Below, one piece after another: positions 47,723 to 60,066 of a stretch of 64,000 nt of DNA. The position numbers and the translations under genes were made by a program. This DNA comes from Erpobdella octoculata (Eukaryota; Annelida; Clitellata; Hirudinida; Erpobdellidae). The stretch lies in assembly GCA_963978895.1 (NCBI GenBank), contig OZ022238.1, positions 40,988,134-41,052,133 of the forward strand. The letters run 5' to 3'. The first letter of the stretch is position 1. Each line of letters begins with the position of its first letter. The notes under the pieces were generated by a model that had not been told where the DNA came from, searched no databases, and saw only the letters and a list, made by a program, of their open reading frames with translations.

Positions 47723-48552
47723 TTATACGTTTAACGCTTTTAGAGAATTGAAAAACGTATTCGGTGATTCAGAACACACACCTTTCACCAATGCTTTTTG
47801 ACGCATTTCTTTGTCACCTGTCAGCAGGACAAGATACATTGTATCGGTCTTATTGTTTTTGAGAACTTCGCAGCATTTCACGATCACGTCATCATTACAA
47901 CTTGAACCCCGACCGGATTTGTCGTCATCATTAGTTTGTTCGGAAAACGATGAAAATATACCTTTAGCAGTACAAAATGAAATAAGAGGATATTTCGATA
48001 CAGGTTCACTTTTCAAAAAAGCACAAGCACGAGCTGCTTTTAGTTTCAAGTTTTCAATTTTTTCAGACGTTTCTCCAGGTTTAAGTTTTCGGCCATTGCA
48101 AGCTAAATTAGTTAGTTCATGAGTCACCATAGTTGGTACCACAAATTTGAATATTCCCTTTTTCATTATTTCGACAAACTCTGCCAAATAATCTAGCAGA
48201 GCATTTGTGTCGAGAACAACCGTTAAAGCGTATTTCTGTTGTGTATTTTGAATCAAGTTGTATGCGTAAACTGTTTTTAAGTTCACTGGTATAGGCGAGT
48301 CTAATGTTTTTCTGACGTTTATTGGGTTTTGAGAAGTTCGGTTGCAAATCTGTACTGTCTCAACATTTTCGCTTTCATTTTCTGCGTTCTTTTTAATGAT
48401 GTGTTTTTTTCCATGTCTGTCATAGTAACATTTCACACCTGTCTGGTCAATAACATACTCTGACTTTTTGCAAGCAGATTTTAAATGATTTTCTTCGAAA
48501 CAATGAGTTTCAGCTAAATTGAGCTCTGTTTTACGTTGAAAAAAGCCAGTTT
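47723..48552 (-). pseudogene. PIN-domain gene copy lacking its start
   Basis: The PIN half and most of the N-terminal region are open. A ~180-bp deletion at 48550 removes the first ~25 codons, the ATG and most of the leader, joining gaaaaaagccagt to the sequence just below the TATA box. TATA and CCAAT boxes survive, so a transcript could still start but would lack the normal initiation codon. An in-frame internal ATG at 48434-48436 would give 237 residues with a complete PIN domain. Confidence 0.85.
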
Positions 48553-48985
48553 AACGTGAAAGTTACTCCTATTTATACCCATACGACAATGGCTTCGCAA
48601 GAAGATGATTGGCTATACGGCATTAGGTCCTATTTGATTGGATCTAGCAACTCAGTCCTTGCTACGATTGGTTGTTAAATTCTTTTATATAAACACTTTT
48701 ATTTGTATGGTTGTTTAAATATATAATTACAATTATTTATTTATTGTGTTGTATATGAGTTTGTTGTTAACTTGCATTGTTCATCTATTATTTTCCTGCT
48801 TCTTCTCTCTTTTTCTCCCGCGTGCTCTTTCGCGCCCGGTTGTCTTCCGTTCCCGCTTAGTTTTCATCACTTGTGTACGTTCGACTTCTTTATTTTCACT
48901 TTGAATTGACAATTGTCTAAGTTCAGAAATCGCAGGTGTTCACAAAAAAAGTTCTAATAGCATTAGCTATTTCTATTTCTTATTT

Positions 48986-49875
48986 TTATACATTTAACGC
49001 TTTTAGAGAATTGAAAAACGTATTCGGTGTTTCAGAACAGACACCTTTCACCAATGCTTTTTGACGCATTTCTTTGTCACCTGTCAGCAGGACAAGATAC
49101 ATTGTATCGGTCTTATTGTTTTTGAGAACTTCGCAGCATTTCACGATCACGTCATCATTACAACTTGAACCCCGACCGGATTTGTCGTCATCATTAGTTT
49201 GTTCGCAAAACGATGAAAATATACCTTTAGCAGTACAAAATAAAATAAGAGGATATTTCGATACAGGTTCACTTTTCAAAAAAGCACAAGCACGAGCTGC
49301 TTTTAGTTTCAAGTTTTCAATTTTTTCAGACGTTTCTCCAGGTTTAAGTTTTCGGCCATTGCAAGCTAAATTAGTTAGTTCATGAGTCACCATAGTTGGT
49401 ACCACAAATTTGAATATTCCCTTTTTCATTATTTCGACAAACTCTGCCAAATAATCTAGCAGAGCATTTGTGTCGAGAACAACCGTTAAAACGTATTTCT
49501 GTTGTGTATTTTGAATCAAGTGGTATGCGTAAACTGTTTTTAAGTTCACTGGTATAGGCGAGTCTAACGTTTTTCTGACGTTTATTGGGTTTTGAGAAGT
49601 TCGGTTGCAAATCTGTACTGCCTCAACATTTTTGCTTTCATTTTCTGCGTTCTTTTTAATGATGTGTTTTTTTTCCATGTCTGTCAATAACATTTTACAC
49701 CTGTCTGGTCAAGAACATACTCTGACTTTTTGGAAGCAGATTTTAAATGATTTTCTTCGAAACAATGAGTTTCAGCTAAATTGAGCTCTGTTTTACGTTG
49801 AAAAAAGCCAGTGTACAAATATTCAGCAGGTCTGTGGATAAGTACGGGTTGAACGTACACGATACAAGATGCCAT
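48986..49875 (-). pseudogene. PIN-domain gene copy, indels at codons 62-70
   Basis: One extra T and the loss of two bases (gtctgtcaataac) disturb the frame around codons 62-70. The downstream 230 codons, with the full PIN domain, are open. The same local scar, plus L54 in SEYVLDQ and caaatattcag, is found at 61980-62869. Confidence 0.87.
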
Positions 49876-50440
49876 GACAAGCTAAAAAGTGTTAACAGAA
49901 AACAGTGTATAGAAAGATACAGAGCACTTTCTTAGTCCAAATCGCTGAGGAATGTATACGCCTCTGAGTCAAAATATCAAATGACAAAAACGAAAAAGTT
50001 ACTCCTATTTATACCCATACGACAATGGCTTCGCGAGAAGATGATTGGCTATACGGCATTAGGTCCTATTTGATTGGATCTAGCAACTCAGTCCTTGCTA
50101 CGATTGGTTGTTAAATTTTTTTATATAAACACTTTTATTTGTATGGTTGTTTAAATATATAATTACAATTATTTATTTATTTATTGTGTTGTATATGAGT
50201 TTGTTGTTAACTTGCATTGTTCATCTATTATTTTCCTGCTTCTTCTCTCTTTTTCTCCCGCGCGCTCTTTCGCGCCCGGTTGTCTTCCGTTCCCGCTTAG
50301 ATTTCATCACTTGTGTACGTTCGACTTCTTTATTTTCACTTTGAATTGACAATTGTCTAAGTTCAGAAATCGCAGGTGTTCACAAAAAAAGTTCTAATAG
50401 CATTAGCTATTTCTATTTCTTGTTTTTATACATTTAACTC

Positions 50441-51316
50441 TTATAGAGAATTGAAAAACGTATTCGGTGTTTCAGAACAGACACCTTTCCCCAATGCTTT
50501 TTGACGCATTTCTTTGTCACCTGTCAGCAGGACAAGATACATTGTATCGGTCTTATTGTTTTTGAGAACTTCGCAGCATTTCACGATCACGTCATCATTA
50601 CAACTTGAACCCCGACCGGATTTGTCGTCATCATTAGTTTGTTCGCAAAACGATGAAAATATACCTTTAGCAGTACAAAATGAAATAAGAGGATATTTCG
50701 ATACAGGTTCACTTTTCAAAAAAGCACAAGCACGAGCTGCTTTTAGTTTCAAGTTTTCAATTTTTTCAGACGTTTCTCCAGGTTTAAGTTTTCGGCCATT
50801 GCAAGCTAAATTAGTTAGTTCATGAGTCACCATAGTTGGTACCACAAATTTGAATATTCCCTTTTTCATTATTTCGACAAACTCTGCCAAATAATCTAGC
50901 AAAGCATTTGTGTCGAGAACAACCGTTAAAGCGTATTTCTGTTGTGTATTTTGAATCAAGTTGTATGCGTAAACTGTTTTTAAGTTCACTGGTATAGGCG
51001 AGTCTAATGTTTTTCTGACGTTTATTGGGTTTTGAGAAGTTCGGTTGCAAATCTGTACTGCCTCAACATTTTTGCTATCATTTTCTGCGTTCTTTTTAAT
51101 GATGTGTTTTTTTCCATGTCTGTCATAGTAACATTTTACACCTGTCTGGTCAATAACATACTCTGACTTTTTGGAAGCAGATTTTAAATGATTTTCTTCG
51201 AAACAATGAGTTTCAGCTAAATTGAGCTCTGTTTTACGTTGAAAAAAGCCAGTGTAAAAATATTCAGCAGGTCTGGGGATAAGTACGGGTTGAACGTACA
51301 CGATACAAGATGCCAT
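50441..51316 (-). CDS. PIN-domain protein, 291-residue copy
   Basis: Open from the ATG; AAA to TAA at codon 292 removes only KALNV, outside the conserved PIN motifs. It has P14, S48 and C224 like the block at 14-20 kb but A138 like other copies, a clear mosaic. Also D80 for E and G276 for V. TATA is at 51447-51454. It could be functional if the last five residues are dispensable. Confidence 0.8.
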   Translation of the reverse strand: MASCIVYVQPVLIPRPAEYFYTGFFQRKTELNLAETHCFEENHLKSASKKSEYVIDQTGVKCYYDRHGKKHIIKKNAENDSKNVEAVQICNRTSQNPINVRKTLDSPIPVNLKTVYAYNLIQNTQQKYALTVVLDTNALLDYLAEFVEIMKKGIFKFVVPTMVTHELTNLACNGRKLKPGETSEKIENLKLKAARACAFLKSEPVSKYPLISFCTAKGIFSSFCEQTNDDDKSGRGSSCNDDVIVKCCEVLKNNKTDTMYLVLLTGDKEMRQKALGKGVCSETPNTFFNSL

Positions 51317-51866
51317 GACAAGCTAAAAAGTGTTAACAGAAAACAGTGTATAGAAAGATACAGAGCACTTTCTTAGTCCAAATCGCTGAGGAGTGTATAC
51401 GCCTCTGAGTCAAAATATCAAATGACAAAAACCAAAAAGTTTCTCCTATTTATACCCATACGACAATGGCTTCGCGAGAAGATGATTGGCTATACGGCAT
51501 TAGGTCCTATTTGATTGGATCTAGCAACTCAGTCCTTGCTACGATTGGTTGTTAAATTCTTTTATATAAACACTTTTATTTGTATGGTTGTTTAAATATA
51601 TAATTACAATTATTTATTTATTTATTGTGTTGTATATGAGTTTGTTGTTAACTTGCATTGTTCATCTATTATTTTCCTGCTTCTTTTCTCTTTTTCTCCC
51701 GCGCGCTCTTTCGCGCCCGGTTGTCTTCCGTTCCCGCTTAGTTTTCATCACTTGTGTACGTTCGACTTCTTTATTTTCACTTTGAATTGACAACTGTCTA
51801 AGTTCAGAAATCGCAGGTGATCACAAAAAAAGTTCTAATAGCATTAGCTATTTCTATTTCTTATTT

Positions 51867-52755
51867 TTATACATTTAACGCTTTTAGAGAATTGAAAAAC
51901 GTATTCAGTGTTTCAGAACAGACACCTTTTACCAATGCTTTTTGACGCATTTCTTTGTCACCTGTCAGCAGGACAAGATACATTGTATCGGTCTTATTGT
52001 TTTTGAGAACTTCGCAGCATTTCACGATCACGTCATCATTACAACTTGAACCCCGACCGGATTTGTCGTCATCATTAGTTTGTTCGCAAAACGATGAAAA
52101 TATACCTTTAGCAGTACAAAATGAAATAAGAGGATATTTCGATACAGGTTCACTTTTCAAAAAAGCACAAGCACGAGCTGCTTTTAGTTTCAAGTTTTCA
52201 ATTTTTTCAGACGTTTCTCCAGGTTTAAGTTTTCGGCCGTTGCAAGCTAAATTAATTATTTCATGAGTCACCATAGTTGGTACCACAAATTTGAATATTC
52301 CCTTTTTATTATTTCGACAAATTCTGCTAAATAATCTAGCAGAGCATTTGTGTCGAGAACAACCGTTAAAGCGTATTTCTGTTGTGTATTTTGAATCAAG
52401 TTGTATGCGTAAACTGTTTTTAAGTTCACTGGTATAGGCGAGTCTAATGTTTTTCTGACGTTTATTGGGTTTTGAGAAGTTCGGTTGCAAATCTGTACTG
52501 CCTCAACATTTTTGCTTTCATTTTCTGCGTTCTTTTAATGATGTGTTTTTTTTCATGTCTGTCATAGTAACATTTTACACCTGTCTGGTCAATAACATAC
52601 TCTGACTTTTTGCAAGCAGATTTTAAATGATTTTCTTCAAAACAATGAGTTTCAGCTAAATTGAGCTCTGTGTTACGTTGAAAAAAGCCAGTGTAAAAAT
52701 ATTCAGCAGGTCTGTGGATAAGTACGGGTTGAACGTACACGATACAAGATGCCAT
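51867..52755 (-). pseudogene. PIN-domain gene copy, two 1-bp deletions
   Basis: Same double frameshift and HEIIN variant as at 21781-22669, but with C224 where that copy has S224. It is nearly identical to its right neighbour at 53306. Confidence 0.88.
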
Positions 52756-53305
52756 GACAAGCTAAAAAGTGTTAACAGAAAACAGTGTATAGAAAGATAC
52801 AGAGCACTTTCTTAGTCCAAATCGCTGAGGAGTGTATACGCCTCTGAGTCAAAATATCAAATGACAAAAACCAAAAAGTTTCTCCTATTTATACCCATAC
52901 GACAATGGCTTCGCGAGAAGATGATTGGCTATACGGCATTAGGTCCTATTTGATTGGATCTAGCAACTCAGTCCTTGCTACGATTGGTTGTTAAATTCTT
53001 TTATATAAACACTTTTATTTGTATGGTTGTTTAAATATATAATTACAATTATTTATTTATTTATTGTGTTGTATATGAGTTTGTTGTTAACTTGCATTGT
53101 TCATCTATTATTTTCCTGCTTCTTTTCTCTTTTTCTCCCGCGCGCTCTTTCGCGCCCGGTTGTCTTCCGTTCCCGCTTAGTTTTCATCACTTGTGTACGT
53201 TCGACTTCTTTATTTTCACTTTGAATTGACAACTGTCTAAGTTCAGAAATCGCAGGTGATCACAAAAAAAGTTCTAATAGCATTAGCTATTTCTATTTCT
53301 TATTT

Positions 53306-54194
53306 TTATACATTTAACGCTTTTAGAGAATTGAAAAACGTATTCAGTGTTTCAGAACAGACACCTTTTACCAATGCTTTTTGACGCATTTCTTTGTCAC
53401 CTGTCAGCAGGACAAGATACATTGTATCGGTCTTATTGTTTTTGAGAACTTCGCAGCATTTCACGATCACGTCATCATTACAACTTGAACCCCGACCGGA
53501 TTTGTCGTCATCATTAGTTTGTTCGCAAAACGATGAAAATATACCTTTAGCAGTACAAAATGAAATAAGAGGATATTTCGATACAGGTTCACTTTTCAAA
53601 AAAGCACAAGCACGAGCTGCTTTTAGTTTCAAGTTTTCAATTTTTTCAGACGTTTCTCCAGGTTTAAGTTTTCGGCCGTTGCAAGCTAAATTAATTATTT
53701 CATGAGTCACCATAGTTGGTACCACAAATTTGAATATTCCCTTTTTATTATTTCGACAAACTCTGCTAAATAATCTAGCAGAGCATTTGTGTCGAGAACA
53801 ACCGTTAAAGCGTATTTCTGTTGTGTATTTTGAATCAAGTTGTATGCGTAAACTGTTTTTAAGTTCACTGGTATAGGCGAGTCTAATGTTTTTCTGACGT
53901 TTATTGGGTTTTGAGAAGTTCGGTTGCAAATCTGTACTGCCTCAACATTTTTGCTTTCATTTTCTGCGTTCTTTTAATGATGTGTTTTTTTTCATGTCTG
54001 TCATAGTAACATTTTACACCTGTCTGGTCAATAACATACTCTGACTTTTTGCAAGCAGATTTTAAATGATTTTCTTCAAAACAATGAGTTTCAGCTAAAT
54101 TGAGCTCTGTGTTACGTTGAAAAAAGCCAGTGTAAAAATATTCAGCAGGTCTGTGGATAAGTACGGGTTGAACGTACACGATACAAGATGCCAT
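53306..54194 (-). pseudogene. PIN-domain gene copy, two 1-bp deletions
   Basis: Tandem duplicate of 51867-52755 with period 1439 bp. The only peptide difference noticed is V for I in FSRVCRNN in the shifted frame. Confidence 0.88.
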
Positions 54195-54759
54195 GACAAG
54201 CTAAAAAGTGTTAACAGAAAACAGTGTATAGAAAGATACAGAGCACTTTCTTAGTCCAAATCGCTGAGGAGTGTATACGCCTCTGAGTCAAAATATCAAA
54301 TGACAAAAACGAAATAGTTACTCCTATTTATACCCATACGACAATGGCTTCGCGAGAAGATGATTGGCTATACGGCATTAGGTCCTATTTGATTGGATCT
54401 AGCAACTCAGTCCTTGCTACGATTGGTTGTTAAATTCTATTATATAAACACTTTTATTTGTATGGTTGTTTAAATATATAATTACAATTATTTATTTATT
54501 TATTGTGTTGTATATGAGTTTGTTGTTAACTTGCATTGTTCATCTATTATTTTCCTGCTTCTTCTCTCTTTTTCTCCCGCGCGCTCTTTCGCGCCCGGTT
54601 GTCTTCCGTTCCCGCTTAGTTTTCATCACTTGTGTACGTTCGACTTCTTTATTTTCACTTTGAATTGACAATTGTCTAAGTTCAGAAATCGCAGGTGTTC
54701 ACAAAAAAAGTTCTAATAGCATTAGCTATTTCTATTTCTTGTTTTTATACATTTAACTC

Positions 54760-55635
54760 TTATAGAGAATTGAAAAACGTATTCGGTGTTTCAGAACAGA
54801 CACCTTTCACCAATGCTTTTTGACGCATTTCTTTGTCACCTGTCAGCAGGACAAGATACATTGTATCGGTCTTATTGTTTTTGAGAACTTCGCAGCATTT
54901 CACGATCACGTCATCATTACAACTTGAACCCCGACCGGATTTGTCGTCATCATTAGTTTGTTCGGAAAACGATGAAAATATACCTTTAGCAGTACAAAAT
55001 GAAATAAGAGGATATTTCGATACAGGTTCACTTTTCAAAAAAGCACAAGCACGAGCTGCTTTTAGTTTCAAGTTTTCAATTTTTTCAGACGTTTCTCCAG
55101 GTTTAAGTTTTCGGCCATTGCAAGCTAAATTAGTTAGTTCATGAGTCACCATAGTTGGTACCACAAATTTCAATATTCCCTTTTTCATTATTTTGACAAA
55201 CTCTGCCAAATAATCTAGCAGAGCATTTGTGTCGAGAACAACCGTTAAAGTGTATTTCTGTTGTGTATTTTGAATCAAGTTGTATGCGTAAACTGTTTTT
55301 AAGTTCACTGGTAAAGGCGAGTCTAATGTTTTTCTGACGTTTATTGGGTTTTGAGAAGTTCGGTTGCAAATCTGTACTGCCTCAACATTTTTGCTTTCAT
55401 TTTCTGCGTTCTTTTTAATGATGTGTTTTTTTCCATGTCTGTCATAGTAACATTTTACACCTGTCTGGTCAATAACATACTCTGACTTTTTGCAAACAGA
55501 TTTTAAATGATTTTCTTCGAAACAATGAGTTTCAGCTAAATTGAGCTCTGTTTTACGTTGAAAAAAGCCAAAGTAAAAATATTCAGCAGGTCTGTGGATA
55601 AGTACGGGTTGAACGTACACGATACAAGATGCCAT
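54760..55635 (-). CDS. PIN-domain protein, 291-residue copy
   Basis: Open copy with the same codon-292 stop as 50441-51316, but H14, A138 and S224. Private changes are F22 for T, V47 for A, L109 for I, T129 for A, K148 for E and L155 for F; catalytic residues are kept. TATA is at 55766-55773. A Helitron at 55929 lies ~290 bp upstream of its ATG, beyond the CCAAT boxes. Confidence 0.8.
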   Translation of the reverse strand: MASCIVYVQPVLIHRPAEYFYFGFFQRKTELNLAETHCFEENHLKSVCKKSEYVIDQTGVKCYYDRHGKKHIIKKNAENESKNVEAVQICNRTSQNPINVRKTLDSPLPVNLKTVYAYNLIQNTQQKYTLTVVLDTNALLDYLAEFVKIMKKGILKFVVPTMVTHELTNLACNGRKLKPGETSEKIENLKLKAARACAFLKSEPVSKYPLISFCTAKGIFSSFSEQTNDDDKSGRGSSCNDDVIVKCCEVLKNNKTDTMYLVLLTGDKEMRQKALVKGVCSETPNTFFNSL

Positions 55636-55928
55636 GACAAACTAAAAAGTGTTAACAGAAAACAGTGTATAGAAAGATACAGAGCACTTTCTTAGTCCAA
55701 ATCGCTGAGAAGTGTATACGCCTCTGAGTCAAAATATCAAATGACAAAAACGAAAAAGTTACTCCTATTTATACCCATACGACAATGGCTTAGCGAGAAG
55801 ATGATTGGCTATACGGCATTAGGTCTTATTTGATTGGATCTAGCAACTCAGTCCTTGCTACGATTGGTTGTTAAATTCTTTTATAAAAACACTTTTATTT
55901 GTATGGTTGTTTAAATATATAATTACAA

Positions 55929-57250
55929 CTAGCAGTGCCCGTAGCGGCTTCGCTCGCATGAAATTAGAGAGTTTGAACCGTGCATCCATAGTAGAGATCA
56001 ATTTTTTAGGTCTCGGCTCGGCCCGTCGACAACTTAGCCCAGCCCGTTTTAAAAACCTAAACTCCTGGCCCGGAACAGCCCATTCTTACAGGCCTAGAAG
56101 TTCTATATACTTGATGAAAAACTTCGGCCCGTGCCACCTTGACTTCAGGTTTGGCCCGGCCCAACTGAAGACCCTAAAATCACTAAAATATCAATATACT
56201 TGGTGAAAAACCTCGGCCCGTCCCACTTTGATTTAAAGTTTGGCCTGGCCCGTGTGAAGACTCTAAAACAACGGCTTGGCCCAACCGGTGATAAACTGGA
56301 CTTAGCTACTTTTAACCGGCACAAAACTTCAAAATACTAATTTTTACATTTGTAACACTTACAGTTTTTGAGTAGCAGTTATTTTGAAATCAAATAACCC
56401 CACATTTGAGGTTTTGGAAACCAAATTTTTAAAAAATGTTGAAACACTTATATCATTATTTTTTGAGTAAATACTAAATACTAATTTTGACATCTGTAGC
56501 ATTCACAGTTTTTGAGTAGCAGTTACTTTAAAAACCAAAGAAACCTTTTTCCACCCCACATTTGAGATCATGAAAACCAAAATTTCATATATCCTTATTT
56601 TTAGAGTAGAAACCAAATACTAATTTTTACTTTTGTAGCATCTACAGTTTTTGAGTAGCAGTTACTTTAAACACCAAGTAACGCAATTTTCCACCCCACA
56701 TTTGAGGTCCTGAAAACCAAATTTTCAAAAAATAGTGAAACACGTATATCATTATTTTTAGAGTAGAAACTAAATACTAATTTTTACTTTTGTAGCATTA
56801 ACAGTTTTTGAATAGAAGCTACTTTAAAAACCAAATAACCCAACTTTCCAACCCACATTTGAGGTCCGGGAAACCGAATTTTCAAAAAATGGTGAAACAC
56901 GTATCTTTTTATTTTTCAAAAAGAATCTATATACCAAATTTCAAAATTTCCTCATTTTTGGTTTTCGAGATATACATTGTTTTAGAAAAAAGTTTGTTTT
57001 CCAGTTTTTCCCCCTCAGGAGCAAAATTTTCAAAAATCCTTTCTTAGCGGATGTTTACGCTATAAAAGTAATATAAGTTCCAAATTTCACGTTCCTAGGA
57101 TAAGGCGTTTGAGCTCGGCGTTGATTATCAGTCAGTCATCTGTCAGTCAGTCAGTCAGTCAGTCAGTCAGTCAGTCAGTCAGTCAGTCAGTCAGTCAGTC
57201 AGTCAGTCAGTCAGTCAGTCAGTCAGGACATGTTCTTTTATATATATAGA
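55929..57250 (-). mobile_element. Non-autonomous Helitron, complete
   Basis: Its left end is CTAGCAGTGCCC (complement of the 3' CTAG end) and its right end is TATATATAGA (complement of TCTATATATA). It is inserted as attacaa^ttattt without duplication. There are four internal ~157-bp repeats and an enlarged (CAGT)n tract at 57142-57227. It matches the partial copy at 1-800 in sequence and site. At 1322 bp it is coding-free. Confidence 0.9.
57142..57227. repeat. (CAGT)n microsatellite inside Helitron
   Basis: About 21 uninterrupted CAGT units, longer than the tract in the sister copy at 725-776. This shows repeat-length change since the two copies separated. Confidence 0.95.
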
Positions 57251-57501
57251 TTATTTATTTATTTATTGTGTTGTATATGAGTTTGTTGTTAACTTGCATT
57301 GTTCATCTATTATTTTCCTGCTTCTTCTCTCTTTTTCTCCCGCGCGCTCTTTCGCCCCCGGTTGTCTTCCGTTCCCGCTTAGTTTTCATCACTTGTGTAC
57401 GTTCGACTTCTTTATTTTCACTTTGAATTGACAATTGTCTAAGTTCAGAAATCGCAAGTGTTCACAAAAAAAGTTCTTATAGCATTAGCTATTTCTATTT
57501 C

Positions 57502-58398
57502 TTATTTTTGTACATTTAACGCTTTTAGAAAATTGAAAAACGTATTCGGTGTTTCAGAACAGACACCTTTCACCAAGGCTTTTTGACGCATTTCTTTGTC
57601 ACCTGTCAGCAGGACAAGATACATTGTATCGTTCTTTTTGTTTTTGAGAACTTCGCAGCATTTCACGATCACGTCATCATTACAACTTGAACCCCGACCG
57701 GATTTGTCGTCATCATTAGTTTGTTCGGAAAACGATGAAAATATACCTTTAGCAGTACAAAATGAAATAAGAGGATATTTCGATACAGGTTCACTTTTCA
57801 AAAAAGCACAAGCACGAGCTGCTTTTAGTTACAAGTTTTCACATTTTTCAGACGTTTCTCCAGGTTTAAGTTTTCGGCCATTGCAAGCTAAATTAGTTAG
57901 TTCATGAGTCACCATAGTTGGTACCACAAATTTGAATATTCCCTTTTTCATTATTTCGACAAACTCTGCCAAATAATCTAGCAGAGCATTTGTGTCGAGA
58001 ACAACCGTTAAAGCGTATTTCTGTTGTGTATTTTGAATCAAGTTGTATGCGTAAACTGTTTTTAAGTTCACTGGTATAGGCGAGTCTAATGTTTTTCTGA
58101 CGTTTATTGGGTTTTGAGAAGTTCGGTTGCAAATCTGTACTGCCTCAACATTTTTGCTTTCATTTTCTGCGTTCTTTTTAATGAAGTGTTTTTTTCCATG
58201 TCTGTCATAGTAACATTTTACACCTGTCTGGTCAATAACATACTCTGACTTTTTGCAAGCAGATTTTAAATGATTTTCTTCGAAACAATGAGTTTCAGCT
58301 AAATTGAGCTCTGTTTTACGTTGAAAAAAGCCAGTGTAAAAATATTCAGCAGGTTTGTGGATAAGTACGGGTTGAACGTACACGATACAAGATGCCAT
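57502..58398 (-). pseudogene. PIN-domain gene copy, stop at codon 190
   Basis: Stopped at codon 190 (AAA to TAA after ENL), with I186C. The C-terminus would extend by QK before its stop. It shares these with 1052-1947 and 58942-59826. The 3' spacer is shortened to start at the Helitron boundary, 57251. Confidence 0.9.
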
Positions 58399-58941
58399 GA
58401 CAAGCTAAAAAGTGTTAACAGAAAACAGTGTATAGAAAGATACAGAGCACTTTCTTAGTCCAAATCGCTGAGGAGTGTATACGCCCCTTAGTCAAAATAT
58501 CAAATGACAAAAACGAAAAAGTTACTCCTATTTATACCCATACGACAATGGCTTAGCGAGAAGATGATTGGCTATACGGCATTAGGTCTTATTTGATTGG
58601 ATCTAGCAACTCAGTCCTTGCTACGATTGGTTGTTAAATTCTTTTATAAAAACACTTTTATTTGTATGGTTGTTTAAATATATAATTACAATTATTTATT
58701 TATTTATTGTGTTGTATATGAGTTTGTTGTTAACTTGCATTGTTCATCTATTATTTTCCTGCTTCTTCTCTCTTTTTCTCCAGCGCGCTCTTTCGCGCCC
58801 GGTTGTCTTCCGTTCCCGCTTAGTTTTCATCACTTGTTATGTTCGACTTCTTTATTTTCACTTTGAATTGACAATTGTCTAAGTTCAGAAATCGCAAGTG
58901 TTCACAAAAAAAGTTCTAATAGCATTAGCTATTTCTATTTC

Positions 58942-59826
58942 TTATTTTTGTACATTTAACGCTTTTAGAAAATTGAAAGATGTATTCGGTGTTTCAGAAC
59001 AGACACCTTTCACCAATGCTTTTTGACGCATTTCTTTGTCACCTGTCAGCAGGACAAGATACATTGTATCGGTCTTATTGTTTTTGAGAACTTCGCAGCA
59101 TTTCACGATCACGTCATCATTACAACTTGAACCCCGACCGGATTTGTCGTCATCATTAGTTTGTTCGGAAAACGATGAAAATATACCTTTAGCAGTACAA
59201 AATGAAATAAGAGGATATTTCGATACAGGTTCACTTTTCAAAAAAGCACAAGCACGAGCTGCTTTTAGTTACAAGTTTTCACATTTTTCAGACGTTTCTC
59301 CAGGTTTAAGTTTTCGGCCATTGCAAGCTAAATTAGTTAGTTCATGAGTCACCATAGTTGGTACCACAAATTTGAATATTCCCTTTTTCATTATTTCGAC
59401 AAACTCTGCCAAAGCATTTGTGTCGAGAACAACCGTTAAAGCGTATTTCTGTTTTGTATTTTAAATCAAGTTGTATGCGTAAACTGTTTTTAAGTTCACT
59501 GGTATAGGCGAGTCTAATGTTTTTCTGACGCTTATTGGGTTTTGAGAAGTTCGGTTGCAAATCTGTACTGCCTCAACATTTTTGCTTTCATTTTCTGCGT
59601 TCTTTTTAATGATGTGTTTTTTTCCATGTCTGTCATAGTAACATTTCACACCTGTCTGGTCAATAACATACTCTGACTTTTTGCAAGCAGATTTTAAATG
59701 ATTTTCTTCGAAACAATGAGTTTCAGCTAAATTGAGCTCTGTTTTACGTTGAAAAAAGCCAGTGTAAAAATATTCAGCAGGTCTATGAACAAGTACGGGT
59801 TGAACGTACACGATACAAGATGCCAT
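58942..59826 (-). pseudogene. PIN-domain gene copy, stops and 12-bp deletion
   Basis: Stops at codons 122 and 190, and a 12-bp in-frame deletion directly after DTNAL (near 59412) removes four residues of the first PIN helix. The spacer has a 1-bp loss (acttgttatg). A Helitron follows upstream at 60067. Confidence 0.9.
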
Positions 59827-60066
59827 GACAAGCTAAAAAGTGTTAACAGAAAACAGTGTATAGAAAGATACAGAGCACTTTCTTAGTCCAAATCGCTGAG
59901 GAGTGTATACGCCTCTGAGTCAAAATATCAAATGACAAAAACGAAAAAGTTACTCCTATTTATACCCATACGACAATGGCTTCGCGAGAAGATGATTGGC
60001 TATACGGCATTAGGTCCTATTTGATTGGATCTAGCAACTCAATCCTTGCTACGATTGGTTGTTAAA

